Source of the DNA: Corallococcus caeni
Lineage (GTDB): Bacteria > Myxococcota > Myxococcia > Myxococcales > Myxococcaceae
Reading direction: 5' to 3'
Assembly (NCBI RefSeq): GCF_036245865.1
Contig: NZ_BTTW01000002.1
Span: forward strand, 806,001 to 870,000
Length of the DNA: 64,000 nucleotides
This document shows, in pieces, positions 16,604-25,419 of this stretch. Position 1 is the stretch's first letter. The number at the start of each line of letters is the position of its first letter. The notes beneath the pieces were generated by a model. That model did not search any database. It worked only from the letters and a program-made list of their open reading frames with translations, and was not told the DNA's origin. The position numbers and the translations under genes were made by a program.

Positions 16604-17224
16604 ATGCCCATGCCCCAAGCAGGTGACAAGGCCCCCGGCTTCTCGCTCCCCGACCAGAGCGGCGCCACCGTCTCCCTCTCGCAGCTCAAGGGGCGGCACG
16701 TCGTCCTCTACTTCTACCCGAAGGACGCGACCCCCGGCTGCACCACGGAGGCGTGCGACTTCCGCGATGAGCACTCCGCGCTGGTGAAGGCCGGCGCGGT
16801 GGTGCTGGGCGTGTCGCCGGACAGCGTCGCCTCCCACCAGAAGTTCGCCACGAAACAGGGGCTGCCGTTCTCGCTCCTGGCGGACCCGGACCACGCGCTG
16901 GCGGACGCGTACGGGGTGTGGGGGGAGAAGTCCCTCTATGGGCGCAAGTTCATGGGCCTCATCCGCGCGACCTTCCTCATTGGTCCGGACGGCAAGGTCG
17001 TCCGCGTGTGGCCCAAGGTGAAGGTGGCCGGCCACGTCGCGGAGGTCCTGTCCGCGCTCCAGGGCGGGTCTTCCGACAAGGCGCCGGCCCCGAAGGCCCC
17101 CGCGGCGAAGAAGGCTCCGGCGGCGGAGGCGAAGCCGGCGGCTGTCAAGAAACCGGCGGCGAAGAAGGCCCCGGCCGCGAAGCCGGCGGCGAAGGCCGCG
17201 GCCCGGAAGGGTGCTCGCGGCTGA
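16604..17224 (+). CDS. bcp: Peroxiredoxin of the BCP/PrxQ type with a Lys/Ala-rich tail
   Basis: 206 residues. The thioredoxin fold carries the peroxidatic cysteine C46 in TPGCTTEAC and a resolving C51 five residues later, the atypical 2-Cys PrxQ arrangement that reduces H2O2 and organic hydroperoxides. Family members end near residue 155. Here about 50 extra residues of KAPAAKK / KKPAAKK repeats follow, like the C-terminal tail of histone H1 or bacterial HU variants, which may bind DNA or polyanions. No signal peptide. Start ATG 16604; M3 is a possible alternative. Confidence 0.9.
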   Translation: MPMPQAGDKAPGFSLPDQSGATVSLSQLKGRHVVLYFYPKDATPGCTTEACDFRDEHSALVKAGAVVLGVSPDSVASHQKFATKQGLPFSLLADPDHALADAYGVWGEKSLYGRKFMGLIRATFLIGPDGKVVRVWPKVKVAGHVAEVLSALQGGSSDKAPAPKAPAAKKAPAAEAKPAAVKKPAAKKAPAAKPAAKAAARKGARG

Positions 17225-17455
17225 GCGGGCGTGGGGTGGCGGGCGCCGGTGCACTCCTGGCGGGACAGGGAGGCCGGGACCGTGTATGCCTGCGCCCGTG
17301 GCTGGCTCCTCTCTCCCCGGGCGGGGCTGGCCGTTCACGATGAAGCCCTGTCGGCCTCCGGGCCGGACAGCGAGCGGCCGGCAGGGCCAGCCCCCGGGTG
17401 GATGCCCGGTGGTTGGCGAGGACGGCATGACCATTCCTCGGGGATGGCGGAGACG

Positions 17456-17983
17456 ATGAACATGCGCGAGCGAGGCATTCAGCGGTGGATGGGAGCGGCG
17501 GCGCTGACGGCGGGCGTGCTCCTGGGCACGGCCTGTGGCGGGCTGCCGGAGACGGGCGGCAAGCAGCCGGATGAGTCGCGGGGCAATGCCTTCGCGCAGC
17601 GCGGTACGCAGCCGGAGGCCGTCTACAACGTGGCCGAGCAGCAGGGGCATGAGAACCCCGCTGACGCGCACCACGGCGACGCGGCCGCGAAGCTGCCCCG
17701 CCACGTGCTGACGGTGGACCGGGGCTACAACTCCACCATCGGGAAGATTGGCTCCAGCATCGACCCGCGGACGAAGGCCAACGAGGGCCAGTCCAACAAC
17801 TCCAAGTGGGACGACGCGGGCGGCATGATGGCGCACCGCTACGGCGTGCTCGGCGGGGCGACCTACTCGCCCGCGGCCCAGGGGCTGGGCGGCTGGAATG
17901 TCTCCCCCGCGAACGAGGGCACGCGCGGCTTCGAGGCGCCCTACAGCTACGTCAGCCCGCCCATCTACCTGCGCGACCGGTAG
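17456..17983 (+). CDS. Lipoprotein, function unknown
   Basis: 175 residues from ATG 17456 (MNMRERGIQRWMGAAALTAGVLLGTACGGL), with GGAG six bases upstream. Lipobox at GTAC. The mature protein is polar, Gly/Asn/Gln-rich, with no known domain. The longer open frame upstream (from 17231) encodes an unlikely N-terminus and was trimmed. A similar short Gly/Pro-rich lipoprotein follows 138 bp downstream. Confidence 0.65.
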   Translation: MNMRERGIQRWMGAAALTAGVLLGTACGGLPETGGKQPDESRGNAFAQRGTQPEAVYNVAEQQGHENPADAHHGDAAAKLPRHVLTVDRGYNSTIGKIGSSIDPRTKANEGQSNNSKWDDAGGMMAHRYGVLGGATYSPAAQGLGGWNVSPANEGTRGFEAPYSYVSPPIYLRDR

Positions 17984-18121
17984 CTGGACGAAAGTCCCAG
18001 GGGCGCCCGCCGGCCAGCGTGCCAGCAGGCGCCCCGTGCTCCGGCCCCGCCACTCCCGGTGGGGCGCTGGGGTGGCCACTCCTTCAGTCGAGGCCGTGAC
18101 GGCTTCCGGAAGGAGCAGGCC

Positions 18122-18493
18122 ATGCACTCAAAAAGACTGCATCACTGGACCCTGGTGGCCGTGTGCGCCGCGACGGCCGCGCTGGTCGGCCCCGGCTGCA
18201 ATCGTGACGAGCCCCTGATGCCGCGCGCGGGGAGCCGTTACCAGGGCGTCGCCAACACGCAGCAGCCCGCGCCTCCGGGCACGGGGGGCGCTGGCGCGAG
18301 CACGCCCACGGACGCGAAGGGGTCGCCGCTGAAGCCGCAGCCCGCCGGGGCCCAGGGCCTGCAGAACCAGATTGGCGCGCCCGGCTTCACCACGCCCCAG
18401 GAGCCGGTTCCCGGAGACCGGGGCGGGGCGGACCGCTTCGAGGGCCCCATGGGCCAGGGCTCGGAGCTAGGCTCCAGGCACGCCCCCGACTAA
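18122..18493 (+). CDS. Short Pro/Gly/Gln-rich lipoprotein
   Basis: 123 residues from ATG 18122, preceded by AAGGAG. MHSKRLHHWTLVAVCAATAALVGPGCNRDE is a signal peptide with a lipobox ending GPGC. The mature part is disordered (Pro, Gly, Gln, Thr). No domain. Its end overlaps the end of the convergent nagZ by 4 bp. Confidence 0.65.
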   Translation: MHSKRLHHWTLVAVCAATAALVGPGCNRDEPLMPRAGSRYQGVANTQQPAPPGTGGAGASTPTDAKGSPLKPQPAGAQGLQNQIGAPGFTTPQEPVPGDRGGADRFEGPMGQGSELGSRHAPD

Positions 18494-19599
18494 CGCGACG
18501 CGAGCATGACCTCCGTGGGGTCCTTGCCGGTGAAGGCACTGGCGAGGCCCTCCGCCAGCGAGCGGTGCTCCGCGTCGCCCAGCGTGGCGAGCCGGTCCTC
18601 GGCGGGGTGCGCGAAGCGGGCGGCGAGCGCGTCCAGGCGCCGGTGCGCTTCGGTGATGCGCTCGCGCGGGACGCGGCCGGACTCCACCGCCTTCACCAGC
18701 GCTTCGATGGCGGTGCGCTGCACGTCCGCCTTGTGGCACACGAGGAACAGGTCCACGCCCGCGAGCGTCCCCTGCACCGCGGCCTCCGCCACGGAGTAGT
18801 GGTCCGCGATGGCCTTCATCTCCAGGTCATCGGAGACGAGCACGCCGTCGAAGCCCAGCTCCTTGCGGAGCAGGTCGTGCAGCGCGCGGTGGCTCATGGT
18901 CGCCGGGACGCCCTGCTCCAGCGCGTCGAACAGCACGTGCGCGGTCATCAGCGACGCGAGCCCCGCCTTCGCGAAGGCCTGGAACGGCACCAGCTCCACG
19001 CGGCGCAGGCGCTCCAGGTCGTGCGGCAGCCGGGGCAGGGTGAGGTGGCTGTCCGTCGTCGTGTCGCCGTGTCCGGGGAAGTGCTTCCCGCAGGACGCCA
19101 CGCCGCCGGCTTCCAGGCCCTTCGCGAGCGCCACGCCCAGACGGCCCACCTCCACCGGGTCGCGGCTGAAGCTGCGGTCGCCAATCACGGGGTTGGCCGG
19201 GTTGGTGTCCACGTCGAGCACGGGCGCGAAGTCCCAGTCGAAGCCCACGGCGCGCAGCTCGTGCGCGAGGAGCCGGCCCACGCGCTCGGCCAGGGCTTCG
19301 TCGCCGCGCTGTCCCAGCTCGCGCATGGGGGGCAGGGCGGTGAAGGGCTCACCGCGAAGGCGCGCGACCCGGCCGCCCTCCTGGTCCACGGAGAGGATGA
19401 AGGGCCGGCCCGCGCGCGTCTTGATTTCACGGCACAGCGCCGCGGTCTCGGCAGCGGTGCCGACGTTGCGCTTGAAGAGGATGGCGCCGTAGATGCCGTC
19501 ATCCATCAGCGCCGCGAGGTCGGCGTCGATGCGGGTGCCAGGGAAGCCCACCATGAAGAGGCGGGCGCAGTCGCGGTAGAGGGCGGAAGCAGGGCTCAC
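18490..19599 (-). CDS. nagZ: Beta-N-acetylhexosaminidase (glycoside hydrolase family 3)
   Basis: 369 residues from GTG 19599. Contains the GH3 NagZ signature KHFPGHGDTTTDSH (acid/base His-Asp pair on the loop) and the nucleophile region LVSDDLEMKAI with the catalytic Asp. DQEGGRVARLRG and DFAPVLDVDTNPANPVIGDRSF are the substrate-binding blocks. NagZ removes GlcNAc from anhydromuropeptides in peptidoglycan recycling. The length fits single-domain cytoplasmic NagZ. An in-frame ATG 13 codons upstream (19638) would add an Arg/Pro/His-rich leader and is less likely. Confidence 0.92.
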   Translation of the reverse strand: MSPASALYRDCARLFMVGFPGTRIDADLAALMDDGIYGAILFKRNVGTAAETAALCREIKTRAGRPFILSVDQEGGRVARLRGEPFTALPPMRELGQRGDEALAERVGRLLAHELRAVGFDWDFAPVLDVDTNPANPVIGDRSFSRDPVEVGRLGVALAKGLEAGGVASCGKHFPGHGDTTTDSHLTLPRLPHDLERLRRVELVPFQAFAKAGLASLMTAHVLFDALEQGVPATMSHRALHDLLRKELGFDGVLVSDDLEMKAIADHYSVAEAAVQGTLAGVDLFLVCHKADVQRTAIEALVKAVESGRVPRERITEAHRRLDALAARFAHPAEDRLATLGDAEHRSLAEGLASAFTGKDPTEVMLASR

Positions 19600-19690
19600 G
19601 GCCGCGCAGTGTGGCAGAGCCCGCCGCCCGTGGGGCACCTCGTGTGTATCCCGAGCGTCGGCTGCCTGTCAGGGCGCGGAGCGGCCAGGG

Positions 19691-21790
19691 CTACTTCCGG
19701 AGCAGCGTGCCCTCGAAGAAGAACGCCAGGCACGCGGCCAGGATGAGCCACGTCCACAGCGGCACGGCGGGCTTGTCCGCGTCCCCCGTGGAGGCCTTCA
19801 CCGTGTCCTCGCCGAAGTAGGCCGTCAGCGTGTCCTGCGGCACTCGCGTCAAATCGCTCTCCGCCGGATCCAACGTGGCGGCGAAGTCCAGCGCCGCCAC
19901 GGGCTTCCCCTCCGCGCCCAGCACCGCGTGTACGCCTGGCTCCACCGTGGGTCCCGCCACGAACGAGCCGTCCGGCTGCGCCTTCACCGGCACCTCGCTG
20001 CCGTCCGGCGCGCGCACGCCCGTCACCTTCTGCGTGCCCTCCGGGCGCAGCGTCACGGTCTCCCCCACGCGCACGCGCACCTCCTCGCGCTCCTCCAGCG
20101 AGCCCGTGAGGTACGCGGCGAAGCGCTGCATCAGCGGCAGGAAGCTCGTGCGGATGGCGAAGTCGCTCCAGTCGCGGTCCACCGTGCTGGTGAACAGCGC
20201 CACGCGCCCCTTGCCCCGGCGGGCCACCGCCACCGCGGGGGCTCCGTCCTCGTACGTGGCCAGCACCTGGCTGGTGCCCGGCGCGGACGGGCTGTCCGCC
20301 TCCAGCAGCATGTACTTGTAGAAGCGCGCCCCGATGAGCCCCTCCTCCGCGCGGCCCGTGAAGGGCGCGAACAGCGGATGGTCCACCTTCACCTGCGCCA
20401 GCTTCGCCGTCTTCGTCTCCGCGTCGGGGTCCTCGCGCTCGGCGCTCGTGCGCACCAGGCGCAAGGGGCGCGGCAAGAGCGTGCCCAGCCGCTGGTTGTA
20501 CGCCTCCGGGTTCACGTGGTCGCCCACGCTCACGAAGAGGCCGCCGCCGTTCTCCACGAAGGCCGCCAGCTTCTGGGCCTCCTCCTCCGACGGCGCCGTC
20601 GCGTTCAGCAGCAGCACCAGGTCATACGCGCTGAAGTCCTCGCGCAGCCCCACCTCCGCGTCGCGCACCGCCACGTCCACCGGTGAGCCCGGCGACGTGA
20701 GCGCCGCGTCCACGAAGAAGGCCTCGTCCCGGTAGCGCGTCGCGTGCGGCGAGCCGTTCACCACCAGCGCCTTCAGCCCGCGCGGCACCGGCAGCACGAA
20801 GGCCCGCCGGTCGTCCTCCGCCAGCGAGTCCTGCGCGAGCGTCACCTGGCCCACCACCGTGCCGCCCTGCGGGAAGCGCACCGTCAGCGTCTTCTGCGTC
20901 GTGCCGCCCGCGGGCACGTCCACGAAGCCCTTGGCCAGCGTGGACTCGCCCACGCGCACCGCGGCCTCCAGGTCCTTCGCCGGCTTCGTGCCGAAGTTGC
21001 GCACCGTGAACGTGAACTGGTACGCGCGCGGCCCGGCCTGGAGCGCGGGCTCCACCCGCAGGTCCACCAGCGCGTGGTTGTCCAGCGACTCGCGCCCGGA
21101 CGCCACGTCGCGCAGCACGACCTCCGGCTTCACCATCGCGCCCGTGGGCCCCTTCACCGTGGGCGGCGGCGCTTCCAGCCGGAAGCCGGAGGCCGTCATG
21201 TCGGAGACCACCACCAGGCGCTTGCCCGGCATCGGGTTCTCCTCCAGCGCCCGCGCGGCCATGTCCAGGCAGCGCGACAGGTCCGCCGTGCCGTAGGTGG
21301 GCTTCGCCTCGTCCACCAGCGCGCGCAGGCGGGCCCGGTCGAAGCCCGGCGGCGGCGGCGCTTCCGGCGAACCCGTGCACACCATCACCGTCGCGGGCTC
21401 CTCCGGCAGCAGGTCCTTGAGCGCGTCGCGCGCCTCGTCGCGGCCCTTCTCGAAGTTCGACGTGCCGTCCGACCAGCGCATGGACAGCGACGCGTCCAGG
21501 ATGACCGCCGTGGCCGCCGGCCCGCGCGTCACCGTGGCCGCCTGCGCGTCGCGGGTGAACTCCGGCCGCGCCAGCGCCAGGGGAATGGCCAGCAGGATGA
21601 GCGTGCGCAGCGTGTAGAGCAGCAGCCGCTTGAGCTTGAGCCGGCTCGCCGTGCGCTTCTGGCTGCGCAGCACGAACGCGAGCGGCCCGAACGGATGCGC
21701 CCGGGGCCGGCGCCGGTCGAACAGGTGCACCAGCACGGGGATGAGCGCACCCAGCGCGCCCAGCAGGAACCACGGGTTGCCGAACGTCAC
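19691..21790 (-). CDS. BatA-domain / von Willebrand factor A membrane protein
   Basis: 699 residues. The N-terminal BatA segment (NPWFLLGALGALIPVLVHLFDRRRP) and a second hydrophobic helix near residue 60 anchor it; a VWA domain follows with the MIDAS DxSxS motif in ILDASLSMRW. The middle is Ig/CARDB-like beta structure, a glutamine-amidotransferase-like segment around DLVLLLNATAPSEEEAQKLAAFVENGGGLFVSVGDHV comes next, and a C-terminal transmembrane helix ends it. It is the last gene of a MoxR-DUF58-BatA operon, overlapping the DUF58 stop by 4 bp. Confidence 0.8.
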   Translation of the reverse strand: MTFGNPWFLLGALGALIPVLVHLFDRRRPRAHPFGPLAFVLRSQKRTASRLKLKRLLLYTLRTLILLAIPLALARPEFTRDAQAATVTRGPAATAVILDASLSMRWSDGTSNFEKGRDEARDALKDLLPEEPATVMVCTGSPEAPPPPGFDRARLRALVDEAKPTYGTADLSRCLDMAARALEENPMPGKRLVVVSDMTASGFRLEAPPPTVKGPTGAMVKPEVVLRDVASGRESLDNHALVDLRVEPALQAGPRAYQFTFTVRNFGTKPAKDLEAAVRVGESTLAKGFVDVPAGGTTQKTLTVRFPQGGTVVGQVTLAQDSLAEDDRRAFVLPVPRGLKALVVNGSPHATRYRDEAFFVDAALTSPGSPVDVAVRDAEVGLREDFSAYDLVLLLNATAPSEEEAQKLAAFVENGGGLFVSVGDHVNPEAYNQRLGTLLPRPLRLVRTSAEREDPDAETKTAKLAQVKVDHPLFAPFTGRAEEGLIGARFYKYMLLEADSPSAPGTSQVLATYEDGAPAVAVARRGKGRVALFTSTVDRDWSDFAIRTSFLPLMQRFAAYLTGSLEEREEVRVRVGETVTLRPEGTQKVTGVRAPDGSEVPVKAQPDGSFVAGPTVEPGVHAVLGAEGKPVAALDFAATLDPAESDLTRVPQDTLTAYFGEDTVKASTGDADKPAVPLWTWLILAACLAFFFEGTLLRK

Positions 21791-22668
21791 CGGCGCCTCC
21801 CGCGACGTCCCAGGAAGCGCAGCAACACCTCATCCAGCCGCTCGTCGGTGCGCACCAGCTCGTAGTCCACGTCGGCCTCGGCGCACTTCGCCTTCACGTC
21901 CGCGAGGAACGCGCCGAACTCCTCCAGGTAGCTCTGCTTGATTTCACGCGGGTTCACCTCGATGCGGCCCTCGCCCTCCATGTCCAGGAAGAGCGTCGGG
22001 TCGTCGAAGGGGAACGTCAGCTCCGCGGGGTCCACCAGGTGGAACACCGCCACGTCGTTCTTGCGCTGCCGCAGGGCCAGGATGCGTTTGAGCGCCTCCT
22101 GCCGTTCATCCAGCAGGTCCGACAGCACGATGACGGTGGAGCGCCGGGGCAGCACCTCCGCGAGGTGATCCGCCGCGCTGCCCAGGTCCGTGGGGCCCTT
22201 GGCCTCCGTGTGCTCCAGCGCGTCCAGGAGCACGTTGAGGTGCCCGGCGGAGGCGCGGGGCGGCACGTCGCGGAACGCGCCGCCCACCATGACGGCCAGG
22301 CCCGCCGCGTCCTGCTGGCGCACGAGCAGGTAGCTGAGCGCGCCCGCGAGCGTCTTGGCCACCTCCAGCTTGGACATCGCGCCGCTCTGGTAGCCCATGG
22401 ACGCGGACGCATCCACGACCATCACCGAGCGCAGGTTCGTCTCGTGCTCGAAGCGCTTGACGTAGTACTTGTCGAACTTGCCGTAGGCCTTCCAGTCCAG
22501 GTGGCGCAGCTCGTCGCCGGGGGCGTACTCCTTGTGTTCGGCGAACTCCACGCTCTGACCCTGATGGGGGCTCTTGTGGAGGCCGGACAGCACGCCCTCC
22601 ATCACGGCGCGGGCGCGCAGCTTCACGCCCTGGAGGCGGGACAGCGTCTGGGCGTCGAGCAGCGCCAT
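21787..22668 (-). CDS. DUF58 (VWA-like) protein
   Basis: 293 residues with the DUF58 core EFAEHKEYAPGDELRHLDWKAYGKFDKYYVKRFEHETN and a VWA-like VVDASASM MIDAS motif. DUF58 proteins accompany MoxR ATPases, which are thought to be chaperones that insert cofactors or assemble complexes. It sits between moxR (13 bp upstream) and the BatA gene (overlap), so the three are one operon. Confidence 0.85.
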   Translation of the reverse strand: MALLDAQTLSRLQGVKLRARAVMEGVLSGLHKSPHQGQSVEFAEHKEYAPGDELRHLDWKAYGKFDKYYVKRFEHETNLRSVMVVDASASMGYQSGAMSKLEVAKTLAGALSYLLVRQQDAAGLAVMVGGAFRDVPPRASAGHLNVLLDALEHTEAKGPTDLGSAADHLAEVLPRRSTVIVLSDLLDERQEALKRILALRQRKNDVAVFHLVDPAELTFPFDDPTLFLDMEGEGRIEVNPREIKQSYLEEFGAFLADVKAKCAEADVDYELVRTDERLDEVLLRFLGRRGRRR

Positions 22669-22681
22669 GGGGTGGAAGCGC

Positions 22682-23710
22682 CTAGCCCTTCACCACCGTG
22701 AGGAGCTGGTCGATGAGCTTCACGGACGTGATGCCGTCGCTCTCCGCGGTGAAGTTGGGCAGCACGCGGTGGCGCAGCACGGGCCGCGCCAGCGCCCGCA
22801 CGTCCTCCACCGTGGCCACGAAGCGGCCGTTGAGGATGGCGCGCGCCTTGGACGCGAGCACCAGGTACTGGCTCGCGCGAGGACCCGCGCCCCACGACAC
22901 GTTCTTCGCCACGAAGTCCGGCACGCCCGCTTCCTTGGGGCGCGTGTGGCGCACCAGCTCCACCGCGTAGCGCACCACGTGGTCCGGTACCGGCACGCGG
23001 CGCACCAGCTCCTGGAGGGCGAGGATGCGCTCGGGGGACAGAATCTTCTCCAGCTTCGGCGGCGCGCCGGCGGTGGTGCTCTTGACGATCTGCACCTCCT
23101 CCTCGGCGGTGGGGTAGCCCACGTCCACCAGGAACATGAAGCGGTCCAGCTGCGCTTCGGGGAGGGGATAGGTGCCCTCCTGCTCGATGGGGTTCTGCGT
23201 CGCGAAGACGAGGAAGGGCAGCTCCAGCGGGTACGTGCGGCCACCGGCGGTGATGCGGTACTCCTGCATCGCCTGGAGCAGCGCGGCCTGCGTCTTGGGC
23301 GGCGTGCGGTTCACCTCGTCCGCGAGGATGATGTTCGCGAACAGCGGCCCCTGCATGAAGCGGAAGGAGCGGCGGCCCGTCGTCTTGTCCTCTTCCAGGA
23401 TGTCCGTGCCGGTGATGTCCGACGGCATCAGGTCCGGCGTGAACTGGATGCGGTTGAAGGACAGGTTGAGCACGTCCGCCAGCGTGGAGATGAGCAGCGT
23501 CTTCGCCAGGCCGGGCACGCCCACGAAGAGGCAGTGGCCGCGGCTGAAGAGCGAAATCAGCAGGTGCTCCACCACGTCCCGCTGGCCGACGACGCGCTTC
23601 TCAATCTGTTCGACGATGGCGTTGCGGGCCTGGGCAAGCTCCTCGACGGCGCGCAGGTCCTCGGGGGTGGCGTCGGACGGGGGGAGTGGGGCGGGGGCGG
23701 CGCTTTCCAT
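22682..23710 (-). CDS. MoxR-family AAA+ ATPase
   Basis: 342 residues with Walker A GVPGLAKT, Walker B ILADEVNRTPPKTQAAL, sensor 1 FATQNPIEQEGTYPLPEAQLDRF, and the arginine finger region. This is the standard MoxR arrangement. It probably remodels or activates a target with the VWA proteins encoded next. Start ATG 23710; the gene opens the operon. Confidence 0.92.
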   Translation of the reverse strand: MESAAPAPLPPSDATPEDLRAVEELAQARNAIVEQIEKRVVGQRDVVEHLLISLFSRGHCLFVGVPGLAKTLLISTLADVLNLSFNRIQFTPDLMPSDITGTDILEEDKTTGRRSFRFMQGPLFANIILADEVNRTPPKTQAALLQAMQEYRITAGGRTYPLELPFLVFATQNPIEQEGTYPLPEAQLDRFMFLVDVGYPTAEEEVQIVKSTTAGAPPKLEKILSPERILALQELVRRVPVPDHVVRYAVELVRHTRPKEAGVPDFVAKNVSWGAGPRASQYLVLASKARAILNGRFVATVEDVRALARPVLRHRVLPNFTAESDGITSVKLIDQLLTVVKG

Positions 23711-23881
23711 GGAAGGGTTCTCTTAATCGGCGCGCGGGGGGCGGACCAACGGTTTCCGTCGCCCTGGAGCCCCGAGCGTGGGGTGGCAACCGTTCCAGGG
23801 GCCCCGTATTCCACGCGTCAAGCCACGGGTCCGCCCGGCCCCGCGCCCGGCCCCCCGTCCGCCCCCCGGCCTGTTTCAGTA

Positions 23882-23897
23882 CCCCCTGGACAGGGGG
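23882..23897. repeat. Short GC palindrome in the divergent moxR/lipoprotein gap
   Basis: CCCCCTG at 23882-23888 and CAGGGGG at 23891-23897 form a near-contiguous dyad in the 263-bp gap between moxR and the repeat lipoprotein, 77 bp before the lipoprotein start. It could be an operator or a weak hairpin. The rest of this gap shows nothing recognisable. Confidence 0.3.
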
Positions 23898-23973
23898 GAA
23901 TGCCGGACCGTGGACACACTGCTTACGTTCCCAAGGCACCTGCGATGGGGCAGGGCAGGCATGGGAGCACGGC

Positions 23974-25365
23974 ATGCGTTCAGCACGGCGAGTCATCTGG
24001 GGCGGGTGGGCACTTCTGGGCGCGGGACTCCTCGGGCTGGGCGGCGCTGCGTGTGGAGGGGCTTCGGCGGAGGAAGCTGGCGATGTGACCCCCAGTGCGG
24101 AAGCCCAGGGCACGGTCCCCTCTCCGGCCCCCCAGACGGCTGCTCCCTCGGCCGGTACCCAGGCCCCCGCGCAGGCCCCCACGGCGGAGGCTCCCCGGCC
24201 CTCGGCCCCGGCGGTGAGCCCCTGGTCGTTCACGCTGGGCGGCCCGCAGGATGACACCGGCGCGGGGCTGGCGGTGGGGCGGGGCGGAGATGTGCTGTGG
24301 GTGACGTCCGGCACGCCGCGCTCGGACGAGGACCGTGAGCAGGTGGACGGCGAGCGGCTGGTGATGACGCTGTCGCGGTATTCGGCGGACGGCACGAAGC
24401 GGTGGGCGAAGGAGTTCGAGCGCAACCGCTTCTCCGACCTGCGCGTGGCGGGCTCCACGGGGGCTGACGGCGCGGTGTTCCTGTCCGGCAACGCGTTCCT
24501 GTACTCGGCGGACTTCGGGCTGGGCGAGGCGCAGGACGGCTTCCTGGTGAAGTTCTCCCAGGCGGGCACGCCCGAGTGGCAGACCCGCGTGGGGCAGAAG
24601 GTCTACGCGGTGTCCGCGGACGCGGCGGGCGGCGTGGTGGCCCTGGGTGAGGAGTGGACGACGGAGGCCCACACGCCCCGGCTGGTGCGCTACGCGGCGG
24701 ACGGCGCGGTGCAGTGGACCAAGACGTTCGACGGCGCGAAGGACGGCACGCAGCTGTCGGCGGTGGTGCTGTCGGCCACGGGCACGTCGGTGGTGGCTGG
24801 CCGGCTGGTGGGCCCGGTGACGGTGGACGGGCGCACGTTCGACGCGCAGGGCACGGGCGGCTTCGTGGTGCTGGCGTTCGGCGCGGACGGCGGGCTGGCG
24901 TGGGGCCGCGAGGTGCCGGGCGTGAACGGCCGCGTGGGCTCCGTGTCGGTGGGCGCGGACGGCACGGTGGCGGTGGCGGGTGAAGCGGTCGGCCTGCTGG
25001 TGTGGAACGGCGTGGCGCTGGATGAGGGCGGGCCGTTCGTGCTGACGGCGAGCGCGGACGGGCAGGAGCGCTGGGTGAAGCAGCCCACGTGCGGCTCGGC
25101 GTCGGTGGGCACGGTGGCGGCGGTGGAGGCCGCGGGCCCGGTGGCTGCTGCCTGCGGCAACACGCTCACGCGCTACGCGGCGGACGGCGCGCTCCTGGGC
25201 TCGAAGACGCTGGCGCCGGAGGGGTGCGAGAGCGGCACGTGCTCGCTGGCGACGACGGCGCTGGTGGCGGCGCCGGACGCGGGGCTGGTGGTGTCCGGCT
25301 GGCAGCGCGATGGCGCGGGCGACACCTGGAACCAGGATGCGTTCCTGCGGCTCGTGACGCCCTGA
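23974..25365 (+). CDS. Secreted lipoprotein with beta-strand repeats (SBBP/propeller-like)
   Basis: 463 residues from ATG 23974, with GGGAG upstream. Signal peptide with lipobox-like GGAACGG, an Ala/Pro-rich stalk to about residue 75, then repeated strands of the type RYAADGAVQWTKTFDG and KFSQAGTPEWQTRVG (approximately 45-residue spacing), like SBBP/beta-propeller proteins in which each unit ends W-x-x-x-F/V. No catalytic motif. Probably a surface-exposed binding protein. A strong terminator follows. Confidence 0.7.
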   Translation: MRSARRVIWGGWALLGAGLLGLGGAACGGASAEEAGDVTPSAEAQGTVPSPAPQTAAPSAGTQAPAQAPTAEAPRPSAPAVSPWSFTLGGPQDDTGAGLAVGRGGDVLWVTSGTPRSDEDREQVDGERLVMTLSRYSADGTKRWAKEFERNRFSDLRVAGSTGADGAVFLSGNAFLYSADFGLGEAQDGFLVKFSQAGTPEWQTRVGQKVYAVSADAAGGVVALGEEWTTEAHTPRLVRYAADGAVQWTKTFDGAKDGTQLSAVVLSATGTSVVAGRLVGPVTVDGRTFDAQGTGGFVVLAFGADGGLAWGREVPGVNGRVGSVSVGADGTVAVAGEAVGLLVWNGVALDEGGPFVLTASADGQERWVKQPTCGSASVGTVAAVEAAGPVAAACGNTLTRYAADGALLGSKTLAPEGCESGTCSLATTALVAAPDAGLVVSGWQRDGAGDTWNQDAFLRLVTP

Positions 25366-25386
25366 ACCTGACAGCGTGACTTGAAT

Positions 25387-25419
25387 GGGGTGCGCGGCCG
25401 GTGGCGCGCACCCCTTTTT
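25387..25419 (+). terminator. Rho-independent terminator
   Basis: Arms GGGGTGCGCG and CGCGCACCCC (10 bp, perfect) around an 8-nt loop, followed by five T residues at 25415-25419. It lies 21 bp after the stop of the repeat lipoprotein and directly abuts the end of the convergent LysR gene. It is the clearest intrinsic terminator in the window. Confidence 0.85.
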
